Shown here: piece after piece, positions 20,053-29,783 of the stretch | How the letters are laid out: every line of letters starts with the position of its first letter | How positions within the stretch are numbered: the stretch's first letter is position 1 | NCBI GenBank assembly: GCA_022821385.1 | Contig: JAJEDR010000057.1 | Location: forward strand, 1-64,000 | Direction: 5' to 3' | DNA length: 64,000 nucleotides | From: Rhodothermales bacterium | GTDB taxonomy: Bacteria > Bacteroidota > Rhodothermia > Rhodothermales > Bin80 | Translations under genes and position numbers: made by a program | The notes under the pieces: generated by a model | Database searches by the model: none | What the model saw: the letters and a program-made list of their open reading frames with translations, nothing else | What the model was told of the DNA's origin: nothing

Positions 20053-21805
20053 GCGACCAGAGTCAGCAAACCCGCACTGCAGGCAGGTTCAAAGAAACAG
20101 ATTTTCCGGGTACAACATCAGGCAATCGGATAGCATCCAAGAAACCGACTTAAGTCGAGTTGTGATTGCTTAGATGCGATGGCTGCGTTATGCGTTACTC
20201 AGCCAGAGTTGAGTAGAACGGATTGCGGCAGAGCAATCCACACACTGCCATGATGTTATTCAGATGTCTTAGTAGAGTCCTGCAAAGGCATCGAGCACCA
20301 AAGCAGGATCCTCAAGCCAGAGCTGCCAGTTGGCTCTGCACCTATCGCTCACGTATGGTGTGTGCTGTTTTCCGGTAGTGTCCCTCCGTTTGACACGCGA
20401 GCTGACCACTGACTTATGCAGCCAGAGGATTAATGCTTTCGAGTATGCTACGCGTTGAGCTCGTACACGGCAACCGTGGGCACGCCATCTTTTCTTTCAA
20501 TGGCATAAATACGTCCGCCGCGTACGGCCTTGAGTCTCGCGTCAAACGGGAGTGTCACTTTACCAACAACGCGGGAATCCATGTCCAGTACGATCCACTC
20601 GACTTTTGTAGAATCCTGAGTTGCGCTAAGCTTGAGCCACACGCGATTATTGTCATCCACCAGTAGCTCCTCGTAAGCGGGTTTCGTTGTGTGTAGCCCT
20701 CGCTCACTGAACTTTGCCCTCGTTTCCGGGCCAAAGTACGACAGCAAATTCTCCATTTCGGCATCTGAGATCGGAATCGGGTCATGCGTCATCGAAATGT
20801 GTTGTTCCTCAGAGTCGTTAACCGACCTCACTGCAATGTTTATGGAATCATTCCAGCCGGAGAACAGCATGCCATCCGATCCAAGACCCCAATTCATGCT
20901 GCGCCTAAAAGGAATGGGGTCGGGGAATGGAATTTTTTGCGGCATCACCTGGAATTCTCTTAGTGATACAACGGCCTCAAAACCCGGGCCCGTAGCTACA
21001 ACTGGCCCGTAGCTGCCATCCAGATTCACCATTCGTATCACATCATTCGTTTCGCGGTGCGCAGTTACCAATAATCTCGAGGGCACCAACATCAATTGAA
21101 GAACATAACCATCCTTAACCACGCCAAGAATGCCGAAATTCTCTACGCGATTGTCCGCATCGACGGGATACGGTGGCATCGAAATACTTCGCACAAATTC
21201 GAATCTGTCCGGCTCATATATAGACAGATGTCTCCTCCGACTATCAAAAACATATACAGAATCTGCAGGGCCAGTAAGCATACCGCCGAATCGTGGATCC
21301 GAATATTCTCCAGGACCTTCGCCTACTGCGCCGACGTCAGCCAAGTATGAACCATTTGAATCGAACGCGCGAATAACGGTCGGCGTGAGTTCTTCGGTGA
21401 AGATTTGCCCGCGGCTATTAACAACAATGTTCTCGATATCGGCGAACAATACAGTATCCCCAGCCGCTTCGTCACCGATGCGAACTACTTCCTCTATGGG
21501 CAAAGTAGCTGGCGAACCGCTTCCAGATGTACCACTTTGCATCTGGGGCTGATTATTGGAGCAAGAACTGGCTACCGCGGCGCATAACAGAATCAAACTG
21601 CTCAATCCATGCAGGCTCTTCTGGCCGATTTTGTCGATCGTGCCTGGGCAATTCCGAGCGATCCGTGGATAAAGCCGTGCTCTAGTCATTAATGATAGAT
21701 GAGTTAAGTTGGGGAATGATAATCTTGAGTTGAAGTTGTTGTTCCCATCGAGGCAAATGGCAAAACCAGATGCTACCTTACTCCATGCTATCCTCATTCA
21801 CTAGA
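20053..21805. repeat. Tandem duplication copy 1 (propeller lipoprotein plus flanks)
   Basis: Copy 1 of a unit of about 1.85 kb. Homology to copy 2 covers the coding region, about 390 bases of 3' flank (both contain aagaaaccgact and ttggctctgcac) and about 110 bases of 5' flank. The start codons are 1848 bases apart. Confidence 0.8.
20448..21689 (-). CDS. Six-bladed beta-propeller lipoprotein, copy 1
   Basis: A 413-residue lipoprotein. I start it at the ATG at 21689 because it aligns with the start of the paralogue at 23537; the frame reaches 21797 upstream. The signal peptide SLILLCAAVASSC is followed by a low-complexity linker. NHL/six-bladed-propeller repeats come next, with patterns such as IRAFDSNGSYLADVGAVGEG then PGEY, and DSVYVFDSRRRHLSIYEPD. 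Related propeller lipoproteins are abundant in Rhodothermota and other Bacteroidota, often in paralogous runs, and their ligands are unknown. The C-terminus KDGVPTVAVYELNA is nearly identical to that of copy 2. The two genes are in tandem on the same strand. Confidence 0.8.
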   Translation of the reverse strand: MTRARLYPRIARNCPGTIDKIGQKSLHGLSSLILLCAAVASSCSNNQPQMQSGTSGSGSPATLPIEEVVRIGDEAAGDTVLFADIENIVVNSRGQIFTEELTPTVIRAFDSNGSYLADVGAVGEGPGEYSDPRFGGMLTGPADSVYVFDSRRRHLSIYEPDRFEFVRSISMPPYPVDADNRVENFGILGVVKDGYVLQLMLVPSRLLVTAHRETNDVIRMVNLDGSYGPVVATGPGFEAVVSLREFQVMPQKIPFPDPIPFRRSMNWGLGSDGMLFSGWNDSINIAVRSVNDSEEQHISMTHDPIPISDAEMENLLSYFGPETRAKFSERGLHTTKPAYEELLVDDNNRVWLKLSATQDSTKVEWIVLDMDSRVVGKVTLPFDARLKAVRGGRIYAIERKDGVPTVAVYELNA

Positions 21806-21894
21806 TCTTCGTCTCAGGCTCAACTCTCTTTATTTGGGGATGGACGCCCACACACGTACCTGTGATCTGGGTCTAGCGTAGTCACCAAGATTGC

Positions 21895-23660
21895 TTAGCG
21901 AGAGTCAGCGCCCCCACACTGTAAGGTGGATGCGAAGTAGTTGATCTTCCGGGTTCAATATCAAGCAATCGGACAACATCCAAGAAACCGACTCGAGTTG
22001 GACTGCGACTGCATTGACGTGATGGGTGCCTTTTGCGTCACTCTACCAGAGTAGAGCGGGTTTCCGGCAGTGCGATTCATACGCTGCTGAAATGTTAATC
22101 AGTAGTCTCAACAGAGCCATGCAAAGGCACCGCGGGCCAAAGCATGATCCCCCATGCCAGGGGCCAATTGGCTCTGCACTTATCTGCCAATGTGCGGTTT
22201 GGGACGTTTCCCGGTGACCACCCTCCGGTCGAAGAGCGTGCTGGACACCGACTTACTCAACCAAAGGTCCGACGCCTTCAGGCACTTTATACGTTGAGCT
22301 CGTAAACAGCAACCGTAGGCACGCCATCTTTTGTCTCAACGGCATAGATTCGTCCGCCGCGAATGGCCCTGAGGCTGGTGCCAAACGGGAACATCACTTT
22401 ACCAACTACGCGGGAATCCATATCCAACACGATCCACTCCACGTCTGTAGAATCCTGAGCTGCGCTGGGCTCGAGCCATACGCGATTATTGTCATCCACC
22501 AGTAGCCTCCTGTAAGCAGGCTTCGTTGTGTGCAGGCCTCGCTCTCTGAACTTAGCCCTCATTTCGGGGCCATAGGGCGACAGCCAGTCCTCGATATCGG
22601 TGTCTGAGACGGGAATTGGATCATGCGTCGCCGAAATATTCTTTTCCTCGGGGCCATAGATCGACATCACGGCAATGTTTATGGAGTCATTCCAGCCGGA
22701 GAACAGTATTCCATCCGATCCAAGCTCCCACTTCGTGCTGCGTCCAAAAGGAATGCCGGCCGGCAATAGAAACTTTTGGCCGACCTCGAAAATCGTTAAC
22801 GTTGTAGATTCTACGACGGCCTCATAGCTTCTTTGGCCCGCGGCTATAACTGGTCCATAGCTGCCACTCAGATTCACCATTCGTACTACGTCAATCGTTT
22901 CGCGGTGCGCGGTTACCAACATATTTGAGCGTGCCAAATTCAATTGTACAACGTATCCTTCCTTTACCACACCCAGTATGCGGAAATTCTCTCTATGATA
23001 GCCCTCCTCAACGGGATACGGGGGAATTGTAACATTTCGCACAAACTCGAACTTGTCCGGCCCATAAGTAAGCAGATGTCTCCCCCAGGTATGATACACG
23101 TACACAGAGTCCGCCGGGCCAGTAAGCACACCGCCGGATAGTTCATCCGGGTATTCTCCGGGGCCTTGGCCGACTGCGCCTACGTCAGCCAGGTACGCAC
23201 CATCAGAATCGAACGCGCGAATAGCGGCCGGCTCGGGCTCTTCGATGAACATTTGCCCGCGGCTATTGACAGCAATGTTCCCGATTGACGCGAAGAATAT
23301 AGTATCACCGGCCGCTTCGTCACCAATGCGAACAACTTCTTCTACGGACAATGTAGCCGGTAGACTTCTTCCAGAAAAACCGCTTTGCACATGGGATTGA
23401 TTATCGGAACAGGCACTGATTGCGGCGGCGAATAATAGAATCAAACTACTCAAGCCATGAGCATTCTTGTAGCCAATTCTATCGGTTGGGGCCTGGCGTG
23501 TCCGATCAATCTGTGGAAAACGTCGATGTCTAGACAATTAGTTAATGGATTGGTTAGCTGGGGAGTGATACACTTGAGATGATATTGTTGCTCCTATCTG
23601 GGTCCAATGGAATAAAACGGGCGCTATTATGCGCTCGTAGCCATATTCATTCACTGGCAT
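21895..23660. repeat. Tandem duplication copy 2 (propeller lipoprotein plus flanks)
   Basis: Copy 2 of the same unit of about 1.85 kb. The roughly 600 bases between the two genes consist of the 5' flank of copy 1 and the duplicated 3' flank of copy 2. No further gene is seen there. Confidence 0.8.
22287..23537 (-). CDS. Six-bladed beta-propeller lipoprotein, copy 2
   Basis: A 416-residue paralogue of the preceding gene. The lipobox region reads LILLFAAAISAC. The mature part begins with a similar serine/glycine linker and then EEVVRIGDEAAGDTIFFAS. The propeller repeats align throughout. Differences cluster in the middle of the protein, for example an extra STTLTIFEVGQKFL segment, which suggests divergence of a ligand-facing blade. 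It is presumably exposed at the outer membrane. Function unknown. Confidence 0.8.
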   Translation of the reverse strand: MSRHRRFPQIDRTRQAPTDRIGYKNAHGLSSLILLFAAAISACSDNQSHVQSGFSGRSLPATLSVEEVVRIGDEAAGDTIFFASIGNIAVNSRGQMFIEEPEPAAIRAFDSDGAYLADVGAVGQGPGEYPDELSGGVLTGPADSVYVYHTWGRHLLTYGPDKFEFVRNVTIPPYPVEEGYHRENFRILGVVKEGYVVQLNLARSNMLVTAHRETIDVVRMVNLSGSYGPVIAAGQRSYEAVVESTTLTIFEVGQKFLLPAGIPFGRSTKWELGSDGILFSGWNDSINIAVMSIYGPEEKNISATHDPIPVSDTDIEDWLSPYGPEMRAKFRERGLHTTKPAYRRLLVDDNNRVWLEPSAAQDSTDVEWIVLDMDSRVVGKVMFPFGTSLRAIRGGRIYAVETKDGVPTVAVYELNV

Positions 23661-23724
23661 AGTAAGACTTTCCGTGACTGGGAAGAGCCGGAGAGGCGCT
23701 TTGTTTTTCAGAACTTGGTCTGTA

Positions 23725-25752
23725 TCATGAACGAACGTTAACTGTCGTGGTGAGCCGCTCGGCGACAATTTCTGCAATATCCTTCACATCCGGGCCGTCT
23801 TCTGTTTTTGCTGCAGCATCGCGAAGCATGGTCAGACAGAATGGACACGCAGTAGCTACGGTGTCGGCGCCCGTAGCCGTTGCCTCAGCATAGCGCGTAT
23901 CATTGATTCTTGGCACTGGTTCATCCATCCACATTTGTGCACCTCCGGCGCCACAGCAAAATGATTGTTTTCTGTTGCGCGGCATTTCTGTTATGACTGC
24001 CCCGGACTCTTTGAGAGCTGATCGAGGAGCCTCAGTGATATCGTTCTGCCGTCCCAGATAACAAGGATCGTGCAAGGTGACATTTTCTTCAAAGGCATCG
24101 GTCGGCAGGCGTCCGTTTTCAGCGAGTTCTGACAGAAGCTCTGTGTGATGGATCACGGTGAAATGTCCGCCCAGGGCAGGATACTCGTTGCCGAGAGTGT
24201 GCAGGCAATGAGGACACGTGGTCATTATACGGGGTGGATTCACTGAATTCAGCGTTGCAATATTGGTTGAGGCGAGTTCTGAAAACAGATACTCGTTGCC
24301 ACTTCTTCGTGCTGAGTCTCCAGTACAGCATTCCTTACTACCCAGAACAGAGAAACGAACGCCAGCGGCTTCAAGTATGCGCACCAGCGCACGGGCTGTT
24401 TCCTGGGCTCGTTGGTCATATGAAGGGGCGCATCCTAGCCACCATAAAATTTCGGCGTCAGGTTGCTGTTCAACAGTTGGAACGGTCAGACCATCAGCCC
24501 ACTTCAGTCGGTCTCCAGCCCCCATATTCCATGGATTGCCGTTACGCTCCATGCCCTGGTAAACTGATTCCAGTGCCTCCGGGTACTGATCTTCCATAAG
24601 GACCAATCCACGTCGAATATCCAAGATATCAAGCATCGGAGCGTTCGCCACAGGGCATATCGCTGTACATGCTCCGCAGGCGGTACATGCCCACACAGCA
24701 GACTCAGTGATGGCATATTCGGTAAGCATGGCATCTGGTGGTTTTCCGGAAGCCAGATCATGCAGGTTTTCGTTGATGAAGTAGCGCTTGTTGATTTCGA
24801 GGGCTGCGGGCGACAATTCCTTACCCGTTTCGTATGCCGGGCAGACATCTTGGCAGCGATTACACATAATGCAGGCGAATGCGTCAGCGATACCCGATTG
24901 CGGAAGTTGTTCAAGCTTTAACGCCCCAAAGACTTCAATATTTTCATTCTCAAAATCAATCGGGTCAAGTGCACCGGGCGATTTTCGTTCTATCTGTGTG
25001 GCAAAGTTGAAGCCCGACATAATAAAATGCACATGCTTCGTGTACGGGAAATAGGGGGCGAAGGCCAATATCAATCCCAACGCTACCCACCAGCATAAGT
25101 GATGCCAGATCGTTAGTGTGTCTGTCCCCAGTCCTGCCCAGATTGGAGTAATTGCAGAAGCAATGGGTTGCCAGGGATCAGGAGCGTGCAGTTGAATAGC
25201 GACGGATTCACCAAGCAACCGGAAGCCCACATGGCACAAAATAAATATGCCGACGATCAGAGAATCACGCGATACCGTTTGGTTGAGGAAGGGGAGTCGA
25301 GATTTCTTGATACGGAGGACATTTTCCCGCTGTGAGAGAACCTGACGTCCAGGAAACATAAAGCGTCGCAGCAGGAGCAAAACCATGGCCAGCAATACTG
25401 CACCGCTGGCAAGATCAACCGCAAGGCGGTAGCTCTGGTTTATCCAGTCTGGAAATAGAACAGGTTCGGAAACATAACCACGGATCACATCAACGACATT
25501 GACCAAGAGGTATAGTACGAATCCCCAGGCGAGTGCTGCATGTATGGCACCGGTAATGCGGCGTGTACCCCAGATGGGACGCATTACAATCCATGTGCAG
25601 AGCGCACGAATCGTACGTCGCCAGTCTGTTGAAAGAGAGGGCGCCTGGCCCTGACGTATGGTTCGGAACATGGCGGAAAAGCCCAAACCGGTGCCGTATG
25701 CAGTGAAGATCACCGCAAGGGCAAAGAGTGCTTTTTCCGTCAGGGTCAACAT
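23725..25752 (-). CDS. Membrane iron-sulfur protein with CCG domains (HdrD/GlpC-like)
   Basis: A 675-residue protein. Residues 1-240 hold about five to six transmembrane helices resembling the NarI/DsrM-type heme b subunit. Next come two 4Fe-4S motifs (CIMCNRCQDVCP and WACTACGACTAICP) and then two CCG-type cysteine-rich regions: KECCTGDSARRSGNEY with CPHCLHTLGNEYP, and FCCGAGGAQMWMDE with ACPFCLTML. This architecture is typical of quinone-linked electron-transfer proteins related to heterodisulfide reductase subunit D and glycolate oxidase iron-sulfur subunits. The electron donor or acceptor is not identifiable. It starts 9 bases after the Gfo/Idh/MocA gene and is the last gene of the unit. 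Confidence 0.85.
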   Translation of the reverse strand: MLTLTEKALFALAVIFTAYGTGLGFSAMFRTIRQGQAPSLSTDWRRTIRALCTWIVMRPIWGTRRITGAIHAALAWGFVLYLLVNVVDVIRGYVSEPVLFPDWINQSYRLAVDLASGAVLLAMVLLLLRRFMFPGRQVLSQRENVLRIKKSRLPFLNQTVSRDSLIVGIFILCHVGFRLLGESVAIQLHAPDPWQPIASAITPIWAGLGTDTLTIWHHLCWWVALGLILAFAPYFPYTKHVHFIMSGFNFATQIERKSPGALDPIDFENENIEVFGALKLEQLPQSGIADAFACIMCNRCQDVCPAYETGKELSPAALEINKRYFINENLHDLASGKPPDAMLTEYAITESAVWACTACGACTAICPVANAPMLDILDIRRGLVLMEDQYPEALESVYQGMERNGNPWNMGAGDRLKWADGLTVPTVEQQPDAEILWWLGCAPSYDQRAQETARALVRILEAAGVRFSVLGSKECCTGDSARRSGNEYLFSELASTNIATLNSVNPPRIMTTCPHCLHTLGNEYPALGGHFTVIHHTELLSELAENGRLPTDAFEENVTLHDPCYLGRQNDITEAPRSALKESGAVITEMPRNRKQSFCCGAGGAQMWMDEPVPRINDTRYAEATATGADTVATACPFCLTMLRDAAAKTEDGPDVKDIAEIVAERLTTTVNVRS

Positions 25753-25761
25753 GGACCCGGG

Positions 25762-27018
25762 CTAATCCAATGTATAGGATGCTGGATCAATATCTCTATG
25801 AGCCCGCTCCATAATGGCTTGGTTGGCAGTAATTGCAACCGCGGCAGCTTCCAGTCCACGTTCCCAGTTGGCCGCGGGTGGATATGGACCAAAGGCGTGG
25901 TTGTCCATGAATTCCTGCAGTGCGTACCAGAGTGGTGTCTCTACGTTTGGATCGTCCTCGGTGGGGTCTACGTTCTGGGCGTCTAACTGGGTTGCATTTG
26001 CAAGGAGCGCGATCCCTGTTTCCTTATAGAACCGGTCCGTTCGCGCGTACACTTCCCAACCAAGCATTAGAGCATCGACCTCCTTGAACATCCAAGCCTT
26101 GCCCCGATCGCGAAATACAATAGTGCTATCGGAGCCATAGTAGGCCTCATAGGCGTCATCAAAGGAGCTGGCTAGGGTTGCATCAAATATCATATGCAAG
26201 CCACTGGGGAATTCAAAAATGGCCTGAATCGTATCTGGAACCTCCCGACCGTCATCCCAGGCCATAATCTGGCCAAAACCGTGAACGGAAGTAGGCAGTT
26301 CTCCGAGCACCCAGTATGCTACGTCCATCTGGAGTAATGCGGCTTCACCAATCAATCCAGTAGTTACGGCTGGATCCAGACGCCAGTTGAGTTCGCGTAC
26401 GCGGTCGGCGTTAGGAGACGCCCGTCGCCAACTTTCCTTGGCGTGCCACTGTCCTCGCGCCATGGCAGGCTTACCAATGGCACCACTGCGCATAAACTGA
26501 AATACCGAACGGTGCTGAGGGTTAGAGCGGTAAGTCTGCCCAACCTGAAAAATTTGCCCGGTTGCATTGCGCGCAGCGCGTGCAATCGCTTTGGCATCGT
26601 CAATGGAAGATGCTATAGGAGCTTCACAGTACACATTCTTGCCCGCTTGCAGTGCGTCAAGTACGATATCGCGATGCAGGTGTGTAGGTGTTGCAACAAT
26701 AATGGCTTGAATATCCGGGTTGTCCAAGACCTCACGGTAATCTTCGTGTCGAGTTGCCTCAGGCGCATCCCGTTGTGCACGGCGCAGCATCGGGGCATAC
26801 GTGTCACAAATAGCTGCAACCTGGGCGCCGGGTACGCGAGCAAGTGTGGCTGTAATTTCACGTCCCTGAGGACCATACCCGATAATTCCGCAGCGAACGT
26901 CGTTACGATTGCCGGGCCATGATCTTGTTTTGATGTTGGCTGCGCGAACTAGGCCTGCTCCGCTGAGTGCTGCACTGCCCATCAGGAAAGCCCGTCTGCT
27001 GACTGTGTGCTTGGTCAT
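25762..27018 (-). CDS. Gfo/Idh/MocA family oxidoreductase, Tat-exported
   Basis: A 418-residue NAD(P)-dependent oxidoreductase of the Gfo/Idh/MocA family. A twin-arginine signal is present (SRRAFLMGSAALSGAG), so it is probably a periplasmic enzyme with a pre-bound cofactor. The Rossmann motif CGIIGYGPQGREI is slightly unusual (GxGxxG kept). The conserved substrate motif usually written EKP reads YCEAPIASS, so the lysine of the usual pair is replaced by Ala. Its start overlaps the apbE stop by one base. Substrate unknown; likely sugars or sugar derivatives. Confidence 0.82.
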   Translation of the reverse strand: MTKHTVSRRAFLMGSAALSGAGLVRAANIKTRSWPGNRNDVRCGIIGYGPQGREITATLARVPGAQVAAICDTYAPMLRRAQRDAPEATRHEDYREVLDNPDIQAIIVATPTHLHRDIVLDALQAGKNVYCEAPIASSIDDAKAIARAARNATGQIFQVGQTYRSNPQHRSVFQFMRSGAIGKPAMARGQWHAKESWRRASPNADRVRELNWRLDPAVTTGLIGEAALLQMDVAYWVLGELPTSVHGFGQIMAWDDGREVPDTIQAIFEFPSGLHMIFDATLASSFDDAYEAYYGSDSTIVFRDRGKAWMFKEVDALMLGWEVYARTDRFYKETGIALLANATQLDAQNVDPTEDDPNVETPLWYALQEFMDNHAFGPYPPAANWERGLEAAAVAITANQAIMERAHRDIDPASYTLD

Positions 27019-27965
27019 TACTGATTGGTTGGGTTTGTTAAGTCAAATTCCAAGGAAACAAGATCTGTCACACCTGTATCGTGGTATGCACACAATGTAC
27101 GCATACCTTGAAATTTTTGTTGAATCTGTTTGCTTTCTGTCCGTCTCATAGCGAGTAATGCGGTGGAAATCGCATCACAGATCGTTGCAGAAGAATGTGC
27201 AACCGCGGACAAGGCTGCACCTTGAACGGGATAGCCTTTCCGGGGGTCAATCACATGTCCCCATGCCTTACCATCTTTTTGGAATGCTTTACCCTTGGGG
27301 GCCGAGACTGCCAAGGCTTCATCCCGGATTGATGTCGAAGTCAGCATTCGCGAGTCGTCCTGCGGATCGGATATGCCTATTGGCCAACCGTCTTCATTGT
27401 GGGGGGGTGTTCCGATGGCCATCATAGTACTTGTCCCTCCGTGTAACAGTGCGGAAGATATGCCACACTCCCGCAAAAACATTCCGGCTTCTTCTATGGC
27501 AAATCCTTTTCCGATCGCGCCAAGATCCAGCGCCATACCTGGTTGCGTGAAGGCGACAGTTCGTTCTCCATCGTCTAACACGACCTTGTCCATCCCCGTT
27601 TTAGTCAAGGCTTCTTTTCTCGCATGCTCATCGGGCCACGTGCCCCGACCGCGAACAAATCCCCAACAACGCATGAGCGGGCCCACGGTCACATCAAAAG
27701 CACCATGCGTCTCGTCATGGATGTCCGCGGCCTTTCTGAGAAGCGAGTAAAGCCCGGGAGTTACCCGTACGGGTTCCTTTGAAGCGTTGGCGTTTACTTG
27801 GCTGATTTCACTGGTTGGGTCATAGAAACTCAGTTGTTGTTCCAGCCGTTTTATCTCTGCTAGAGCCTCTTCCCCTGCTCCGCGCAACATGATCGCATCG
27901 TCCCCATGGAGCAGGAGTTCAAACCGCGTAGCCATGGCATTTAGTGCCATTCGAACGGTTTGCAT
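27018..27965 (-). CDS. apbE: FAD:protein FMN transferase
   Basis: A 315-residue ApbE-family protein, which attaches FMN through a phosphodiester bond to threonine or serine of redox proteins. Recognisable blocks are MATRFELLLHG, LEQQLSFYDPTSEISQVN, GAFDVTVGPLMRCWGF, ALDLGAIGKGFAIEEAG, SSALLHGGTSTMMAIG and WGHVIDPRKGYPV. No signal peptide or lipobox is seen, so it may act in the cytoplasm, unlike many ApbE lipoproteins. It sits between two Gfo/Idh/MocA genes. I saw no clear flavinylation target motif (S/D-G-A-T) in the neighbouring iron-sulfur protein, so its substrate may be elsewhere. Confidence 0.92.
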   Translation of the reverse strand: MQTVRMALNAMATRFELLLHGDDAIMLRGAGEEALAEIKRLEQQLSFYDPTSEISQVNANASKEPVRVTPGLYSLLRKAADIHDETHGAFDVTVGPLMRCWGFVRGRGTWPDEHARKEALTKTGMDKVVLDDGERTVAFTQPGMALDLGAIGKGFAIEEAGMFLRECGISSALLHGGTSTMMAIGTPPHNEDGWPIGISDPQDDSRMLTSTSIRDEALAVSAPKGKAFQKDGKAWGHVIDPRKGYPVQGAALSAVAHSSATICDAISTALLAMRRTESKQIQQKFQGMRTLCAYHDTGVTDLVSLEFDLTNPTNQ

Positions 27966-28045
27966 GGCAACCTCCGGACTGAAAATAAGCAGAGGGAGGA
28001 AGATAGATAGCCTATCGTCCTCCCATGTCCTTCAGCTTATTTGCC

Positions 28046-29440
28046 TCAATGAGTTTCCGTGGCGTATGTGATTGGCTCTACCTTCTTGCCGCTGCCGGTA
28101 TGCAAGGAGCGATCTTCTTCATTGAAGTAGAGCATCTCGCCCATACGCTCACTCATTTCTGCCATTGAGATGATCGTCTGTGCGCGGATGGCAACATCAA
28201 TGTTTCCATTCGTCTGGCCATCGTCACGAATCGCCGTGAAGAAATCATGAATATGAGCAGGAACATCTGCGCCTGGCAGGAGGTTGTCCATCTGCTCACC
28301 GTCCACCAAATCAGCAAAAGGACGCTCTGGGCGAAGCTCTAGACTCTCACCACTGAAGTACAGCGTTCCTTCATTGCCCCGGATAACCTGTCCGAGCCCC
28401 TGTTCATTAACACTGCTGCCAGTAATGACCATACACAAGCCGCTCGGGAATTCGGTCAGGAGTTGGCAGTTGTCCGTTACATCGCGGTCTTCTGCTCCTA
28501 GTATTGAATCACCAATTACCTTGTTGCCAACGGAGCATACACGCTTCGGAAATTCGGGAGCACCTGTTGCGATCAGGAGCGGGTGAATCCGGTGTGCCAA
28601 AAGATCTCCTAGAATCCCTGCACAGTACGGGTAGTACTTACGCCAGCGATGATAGTGTTGCGCGTTGAAGTCACGGGCAGACACCGGTCCAAGCCATTTT
28701 TCCCAGTTAATCGTTTTTCCGGGCTCCAGCTCCGGCTCCAGTCGATAATAATTCCATTCGCCGATGGGTGTATTGCGGCAATAGGAATCTTGTGCGAGCA
28801 CCAGCGGGCCGATGCGGCCTGCACGAATTAACTCGGCAGCTGCATGCCATTTGCCCTGTGTACAGAATTGTGATCCGACCTGGAACTTCTTTCCAGTTTC
28901 CTTGACCTTGTCGTAAATCTGGAACCCCTCATGGAAATAGCGGGTCATTGGCTTTTCGCAATAGACATGCTTTCCGGCGTCTAGTGCATCCACAGCGATC
29001 TGTGTGTGCCAGTGGTCAACTGTACCAATGAATATGGCATCAATGTCCGGGTTATCCAGGATAGCCCGATAGTCTTCATGGACCTCAACTGCCGCTTCAC
29101 GGCCAGCCTCCTGGCGGGCGGCTTCCAGTGCTGCGTGAGCTTGATCACGACGTTTGGAGAACAGGTCACAGGCCGCTGCACCAGCAGCATTAAGCTGTAC
29201 GTTATGTCGGGGCCTGCCGTTGTTGGTTGGGTTGGTAACGTTGAGGAGGTGTGCATTAAATCCCTGTCCGCCTACACCAATAAACCCGCATACGACGGTG
29301 TCATTGGCTCCCAGTACTGCTCCGGTTGCTGGTGCTTTTGCATGTCCGGTCTTTGCACCATGTATGCCAGCCATGATCGCGGCAGTGCCGGCAGCAGATT
29401 TTTTGAGAAAGTCGCGACGGGAGTTTTGCTTGTTTAGCAT
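28046..29440 (-). CDS. Gfo/Idh/MocA family oxidoreductase, Tat-exported
   Basis: A 464-residue oxidoreductase. I start it at the ATG at 29440, which puts the twin-arginine signal NSRRDFLKKSAAGTAA at the N-terminus; the longer frame to 29623 adds unrelated sequence. The Rossmann motif reads CGFIGVGGQGFNAH, and HVYCEKPMTRYFHEG contains the canonical EKP. The C-terminal region is of the long planctomycete/Bacteroidota type with YHRWRKYYPYCAGILGDLLA. It is probably the first gene of a unit with apbE (80-base gap), the second Gfo gene and the iron-sulfur protein. Substrate unknown, probably glycosides or sugars in the periplasm. Confidence 0.85.
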   Translation of the reverse strand: MLNKQNSRRDFLKKSAAGTAAIMAGIHGAKTGHAKAPATGAVLGANDTVVCGFIGVGGQGFNAHLLNVTNPTNNGRPRHNVQLNAAGAAACDLFSKRRDQAHAALEAARQEAGREAAVEVHEDYRAILDNPDIDAIFIGTVDHWHTQIAVDALDAGKHVYCEKPMTRYFHEGFQIYDKVKETGKKFQVGSQFCTQGKWHAAAELIRAGRIGPLVLAQDSYCRNTPIGEWNYYRLEPELEPGKTINWEKWLGPVSARDFNAQHYHRWRKYYPYCAGILGDLLAHRIHPLLIATGAPEFPKRVCSVGNKVIGDSILGAEDRDVTDNCQLLTEFPSGLCMVITGSSVNEQGLGQVIRGNEGTLYFSGESLELRPERPFADLVDGEQMDNLLPGADVPAHIHDFFTAIRDDGQTNGNIDVAIRAQTIISMAEMSERMGEMLYFNEEDRSLHTGSGKKVEPITYATETH

Positions 29441-29783
29441 TAGTCTGAATGATTGAGTTGTGAGCAACAAGTACGGAAGCGTTTCCGAAGGCGCTTGAAC
29501 CGCTGTTATTGGAACAAGCAACCCCGCAATATAAGGAAAACAACGAAATACGGCAACAAGTCCGATTATTAGGTACACTGCACATATCGCATAAGATTCA
29601 GGGCAGGGTGCGGGTTTTGTCAAGCAATAATTTGAGTTTCGACGGGCCGACTGCCTTGATACTTGATTACTATCTGGTATTCGGCCGGACGAAGCAGTGT
29701 GTTTTTGATCGCTGTTGCTCGGTCTGTTGAAACTTTTGAACTATTTTGACCTAAAATCCATACCACCAAGCCATTTTGTTGTT

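Noticed and set aside
23538-23777. A 79-codon minus-strand frame upstream of propeller copy 2
   Set aside because: It lies in the duplicated 5' flank, is not conserved as a frame in the flank of copy 1, and overlaps the end of the iron-sulfur protein gene.
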